Part shown: in pieces, positions 60,301 to 64,000 of the stretch | Layout of the letters: each line of letters opens with the position of its first letter | Position numbering within the stretch: the stretch's first letter is position 1 | DNA from: Argentina anserina | Taxonomy: Eukaryota > Streptophyta > Magnoliopsida > Rosales > Rosaceae | DNA: 64,000 nucleotides | Assembly: GCF_933775445.1 (NCBI RefSeq) | Contig: NC_065877.1 | Span: 26,536,001-26,600,000, forward strand | Direction: 5' to 3' | Notes under the pieces: generated by a model | Told to the model about the DNA's origin: nothing | Databases searched by the model: none | Seen by the model: only the letters and a program-made list of their open reading frames with translations | Made by a program: the position numbers and the translations under genes

Positions 60301-63300
60301 AACATACACCTTAAACAATTCACATAATAGATACAGAAACCATCACTCACCACATGCTTTTCTACAGCGTCAGTAGCACTGTCTGTGTCTCCATGCTCAC
60401 TGGAAATCATGCACATTGTTATCAGATGGAAAACCATAAAGAAAAAGAAAAATAGATCTTCAAAAAGCCTGGGGGCAAGCCTAGGCAGTGAAAGCAGCAT
60501 GGGAAATGACAGATAATGAGTTGAAAGTGATCCAATGTACCGTAAAAGGGTATTTTTGTGCAACCACAATTAGCAATTATGTTAAACAGAAATGCAGATA
60601 AGATGGTGGATAATAAGCTTTTCAGAGTTGTGAAAGAATCAGAAACCAGACCTGCTTTCACCGGCTGTACTGGAAAAACTTTTATTAGGTGGTTCTGATG
60701 CCAGTTGCCTAGCATGGTCATAAGATCCAGAACGATACAACTCTGGAGCGATATTAGATTCAGAATAGTGTGTGTAATCCTGCAAAAGAAAACAGAATCG
60801 ATATACTGTTAGCGATTGATGAAAGAGTTGTGATCAAATGATTTCAAAAAAAAGAAACTCACAAATAAGCAGAAAAGACGGACTCGATCCACAATTCTCA
60901 GTGTCAGATTAGACTTAGGACTAAAACAAAATAGCCTAGTGCTTCTCTGTGTAAATTCTGAGTATTGAATTCAAAACTAGCTTTCTCCAACAATAATATA
61001 AGACCAAGTAACCCCTGACAAACTTTGGGGTTAAAACTAAGAGAAGAAGAGAAATTAAGTTCCCCCATAATTGTCTTGGCACTGCCATTTTTATATAATG
61101 ACAGTGCCCTTAAAGAATATAGAATGAGGGAAAGCACTTCAAAAAATTGAAAAATATCTGCATCCTATAGTGGCTGAAATTCCATGAAAATTAGAACGAA
61201 CAATTTATTTATGGCATCTACATGGATGTCCTACAGCATGAAATATCCCCAGCTGACAACTTGCTGACTACAAACTTAGACACTAACTAAACCCACTATG
61301 GCCCAGACAATTATGGTCAGAATAGTGAAAAAAATTGAGACGAAGTATGATGTAGAGCTTGACTTCACCTGAACTCCATTGTTGCTTTTTCCACCTGTCC
61401 AATCTATAGAAGTCTTCCTCACAGAGTCAGGAGAACCTCCAAATGTATCATTGTTACATGAATCCAACAAGATATCCTCATCTTCGTCGTATCCACTATC
61501 ATCAACTACCCCACCCCGATAAACAGAGGAGTATCTGGTCTCCTCATCAATATCAAAATTTTCATATGGCTGCATGCCTCTTTCCTGTGAAAACATATCA
61601 ATATGTAAGATATAGGGAATGAGGATGAGTAATGACTTCGTTAAAGCATCAAATCACATCAACAAAGCCATACCTCTGCTGCATGCAAATCCTGGGTGTC
61701 CTCTCCCTCAATTTCTCTTGCTATTCTTAAAGCTTCCCTTTCCAACTCTCTCATTCTAGGACCTTTTTCAAGCTTCGTTGTGTAGAGTTCCTCATCAAAT
61801 GTGCTTTTTACCCCAAATAATGCTTCATTTGTTTCAAATTGATCCCAGTTCCTAAATATAAATAAAATAAGAGCATTTTAGCAACCACAAATTTCCATTC
61901 TTGTGGAATCAATTATAGATATGTTTTGTGTTCCTTTGATGCAGATAACACAATGCTTTGAGAACTAGGCACCAACCATATATGCCATAATAACCATTTT
62001 CAATTATCACTCCTACATGAATCTGAAGGCTAATAAATTTCTAAAACCCATGTTTAAACATAGCATTATATGAAATAGTACTTCATCAAATTTAAATGTA
62101 TCCTCGCTGACACTATTATTATCAAATAGTACTTCATTGGTCTATCTACTTCCACTTAACTTATTTACTTTTGCAGGAGACTAAATTGACAACATACAGA
62201 AAACTAAAGGCACCACGCTACAAAAGAAAAATAAAAAAATTCAGCACTACACCTTTCTTCAGAATATTTATAACAGAAGTATTAATGCTAGCCATCAAAC
62301 TATAATTTTCCAAAGGAATTTTAGCTGCTCAACTGTAGTGCATCCCCATGCCCTTAACCTATGTCCAAACAATTCACGGTTCCATCATTAACAACAACAT
62401 AAAATCAAACAAAAGAAAATATCAAACAGTTGCACAAAGCTCTCTGATAAGCAAACAAGGATATTCAGATTTTTCTAGAATCATGTGCTATCAGATACTA
62501 AAGCTTAATAACAGGATATATAGCAAAGTCAAGTAACTAATCAAATAGGTAGTTTCCATACTGTACTGGAATCAAGTAGAGAAACTATTGAACAGTTGAA
62601 CAATTACCAAGAGATTTGGGGAAAGAAAGTTACTAAATAACAACCTATTCCAATGTCCATCAAATATATTTTCCAACTCCGGACAACGTGGATCATCTTC
62701 CTCAGGGATCCACGGTTCCAGCTCTCTCTCCATCTCACCACGGCGGGTTTGTGATATGGAGGAATCTATCATTAACTCCTGATGTTTTTCATGGTGGACC
62801 TCAGTCAACAACCCTTCTCTACTTATTGAGACATCCTGTCACCAATCATTTAAATATGCATTTAGTTCACAAGAAATCAGAGGAATAAAAAATTAAAGTA
62901 GCCACTTAATCTACCACAAGATCAATTACATTTACTATTGTGTACTCCTTGTCTCTCTACTTGCTATTACTCCAAATATATGATTCCCCAAAGAAGGGAA
63001 CCACAGAAAGAGAAAAACAACAGAATGATCTTATTCCTCCGAAAAAGAAAACATGCTTTAAAGTGATTCACCCCCACAGCGAAATGATGCCATCATAGTA
63101 GACCAATAGTAAGAATAGTGTAATGATTTTACATGGTTCTGACAATAGCATTACAAGGAAATGCAGCAATACCTTTGCTATAACTTGCACAAGTTCTTTC
63201 GAAGTTATAATTAAAGTCTTTGAAGGAGCCTTGCTAACTGAATCTGACACAGTCTTCTGCCCACGTAACGAACCATCTTTTGTCATGCGAGCCATTTTCA

Positions 63301-63784
63301 ATATGATTCCTGAGTGTAAATTTTGACAAATGCATGATCTCTCCACACACCAAAAATGCTAGAGTAAAATGTAGTATCTTAAAGAGAACCCGAATCAACA
63401 ACAATGAGGAAAACACTATACCAAAATCTTTATCAGCATTTGTTGCATGAAATATTCCCGTGTATATGGATCCATTTTTCACCTGAACCTCCACATGTTG
63501 TCCAATAAGACATGTAGTTAAAAATACTAGTCGATCACGGGAAGGACTCTCGTAGTTACCAGCTTTGCTGCCTGTCCAAGCATGCACACATTTACAAAAG
63601 GAAAACTAATGTAACACACAAGCAATTAGATATAAACAGTTTCATGATTATTACTTGATTTGCTATGGTTTCCTTTTCCGGACTGCGACTTATTTTCAAC
63701 CCTAGCACCCCCTTCTCTTTCACCTCTTCGACGACCAAAACCATTAGAAGATGATTTAGAGTGGACAGCTGGCTGCATATTCAT
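57386..63784 (-). CDS. CID4: CID4/CID3-like ataxin-2 family RNA-binding protein
   Basis: Cytoplasmic mRNA-regulating protein of the ataxin-2 family that binds poly(A)-binding protein through a PAM2 motif. Fourteen exons (63784-63655, 63571-63422, 63309-63173, 62835-62645, 61851-61674, 61584-61369, 60779-60652, 60399-60351, 60248-60215, 59786-59479, 59312-59166, 57812-57720, 57624-57562, 57415-57386) join to an unbroken 617-residue protein. It begins MNMQPAVHSKSSSNGFGRRR. The ataxin-2 Sm domain lies at about 52-120 (RLVFLTTCLIGQHVEVQVKN, then GIFHATNADKDFG). LsmAD lies at about 215-255 (FDEELYTTKLEKGPRMRELE). An acidic/Ser-rich middle follows, with PAM2 at about 500-521 (STLNPNAKEF, FNPHAKSFVP). 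The tail is Gln/Pro/Tyr-rich and ends PYKGRDY. CID3 or CID4 identity is by domain order only. Confidence 0.95.
58027..58089 (+). mobile_element. 63-bp LINE 3' tail in a CID4 intron
   Basis: A GTTGGGCGTTTTTGCCC hairpin-like block followed by CTGTAACAAAAAAC and poly(A) resembles the 3' end of the large LINE of this window (GTTGGGCCTTTTAGG, then GTAACC and poly(A)). It is flanked by a 13-bp duplication with one mismatch: ACTTGAGAGCTTT at 58014-58026 and ACTTGAGGGCTTT at 58090-58102. This is a severely 5'-truncated insertion. Confidence 0.75.
58300..58470 (+). pseudogene. LINE RNase H relic in a CID4 intron
   Basis: On the plus strand one frame reads GNEIHGFAAHF, then RHGEILEAEVWGMLLG. After a stop and a frame change it reads KVVVECDYEVLLNLMG. 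LEAEVWG and VVECDYEVLL match the second and third acidic blocks of the RNase H domain in plant LINEs. It is inverted relative to CID4 and is an old, inactive fragment. Confidence 0.7.
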
Positions 63785-64000
63785 TCTCGGAAGCAACCTC
63801 TAACCTATGAAAAAAAATACCGCTTGTTTAAACATAGTACTAGTATATCAAAAAGAATACTTTAAAAAACCAGACAGATTAGTATACATTCCAGCACCAC
63901 ATACAGTAAACATAGAAACAGGACCCATGGGGCAAAAAATAAGCATAAGAAACAGGAACCACAAGGCAAAGAAGCTGAATGATGTTTATGGTGCAAAAAC
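63785..64000. promoter_or_regulatory. CID4 leader and upstream region
   Basis: Only about 215 bases upstream of the CID4 start are inside the window, probably 5' UTR with the start of an upstream intron. No promoter motif can be placed. Confidence 0.4.

Noticed and set aside
1..64000. CRISPR arrays, operons, rRNA or tRNA genes
   Set aside because: No regularly spaced repeats, polycistronic layout or RNA gene signatures were seen. The window is a plant nuclear locus.

Overview
This window is nuclear DNA from a flowering plant, almost certainly a eudicot. It is AT-rich, the genes are split by many short GT-AG introns, and the families are plant ones: Alfin-like PHD protein, NF-YA with a miR169 site, CID-type ataxin-2, plant LINEs and MITEs. 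The proteins would fit a rosid, but I cannot name the species from sequence alone.

Layout from left to right. (1) 1-1804, minus: the 5' half of an M1 metallo-aminopeptidase (APM1-like), running off the left edge. (2) 2579-2847, minus: a broken fragment of the plastid threonine synthase N-terminus. (3) 3969-4993: a non-autonomous PIF/Harbinger-type DNA transposon with a TTA target-site duplication. (4) 5579-36403, plus: one giant gene, MDN1 (midasin), filling almost half of the window, with a TATA/site II/telo-box promoter. (5) About 36580-40525, minus: a 5'-truncated, mutated LINE retrotransposon lying tail-to-tail against MDN1. (6) 42166-43218, plus: a single-exon SLC25A44-like carrier with upstream ORFs. 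(7) 44299-44614: a hairpin MITE with a 9-bp duplication. (8) 45100-48094, minus: an Alfin-like PHD-finger histone reader. (9) 49898-53803, minus: an NF-YA transcription factor with a miR169 site in its 3' UTR. (10) 57386-63784, minus: a CID4/ataxin-2-like RNA-binding protein with Sm, LsmAD and PAM2 elements.

The genes are not an operon or a functional cluster; they are ordinary plant housekeeping and regulatory genes that happen to be neighbours. MDN1 remodels pre-60S ribosomes, CID4 is expected to work with poly(A)-binding protein, AL and NF-YA act in chromatin and transcription, APM1 trims peptides and the carrier moves metabolites across an organelle membrane.

I found no candidate for a wholly new biological system. 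The points most worth checking are the NF-YA 5' architecture (overlapping uORFs and a frame-changing tandem splice acceptor) together with miR169, the LINE abutting the MDN1 3' end, several transposons whose duplications can be read directly, the threonine synthase relic, and the PAM2 motif of CID4 divided by an intron. Exon borders were assigned by hand from GT/AG sites and frame continuity. For CID4, AL and NF-YA the exon lengths sum to an uninterrupted reading frame.
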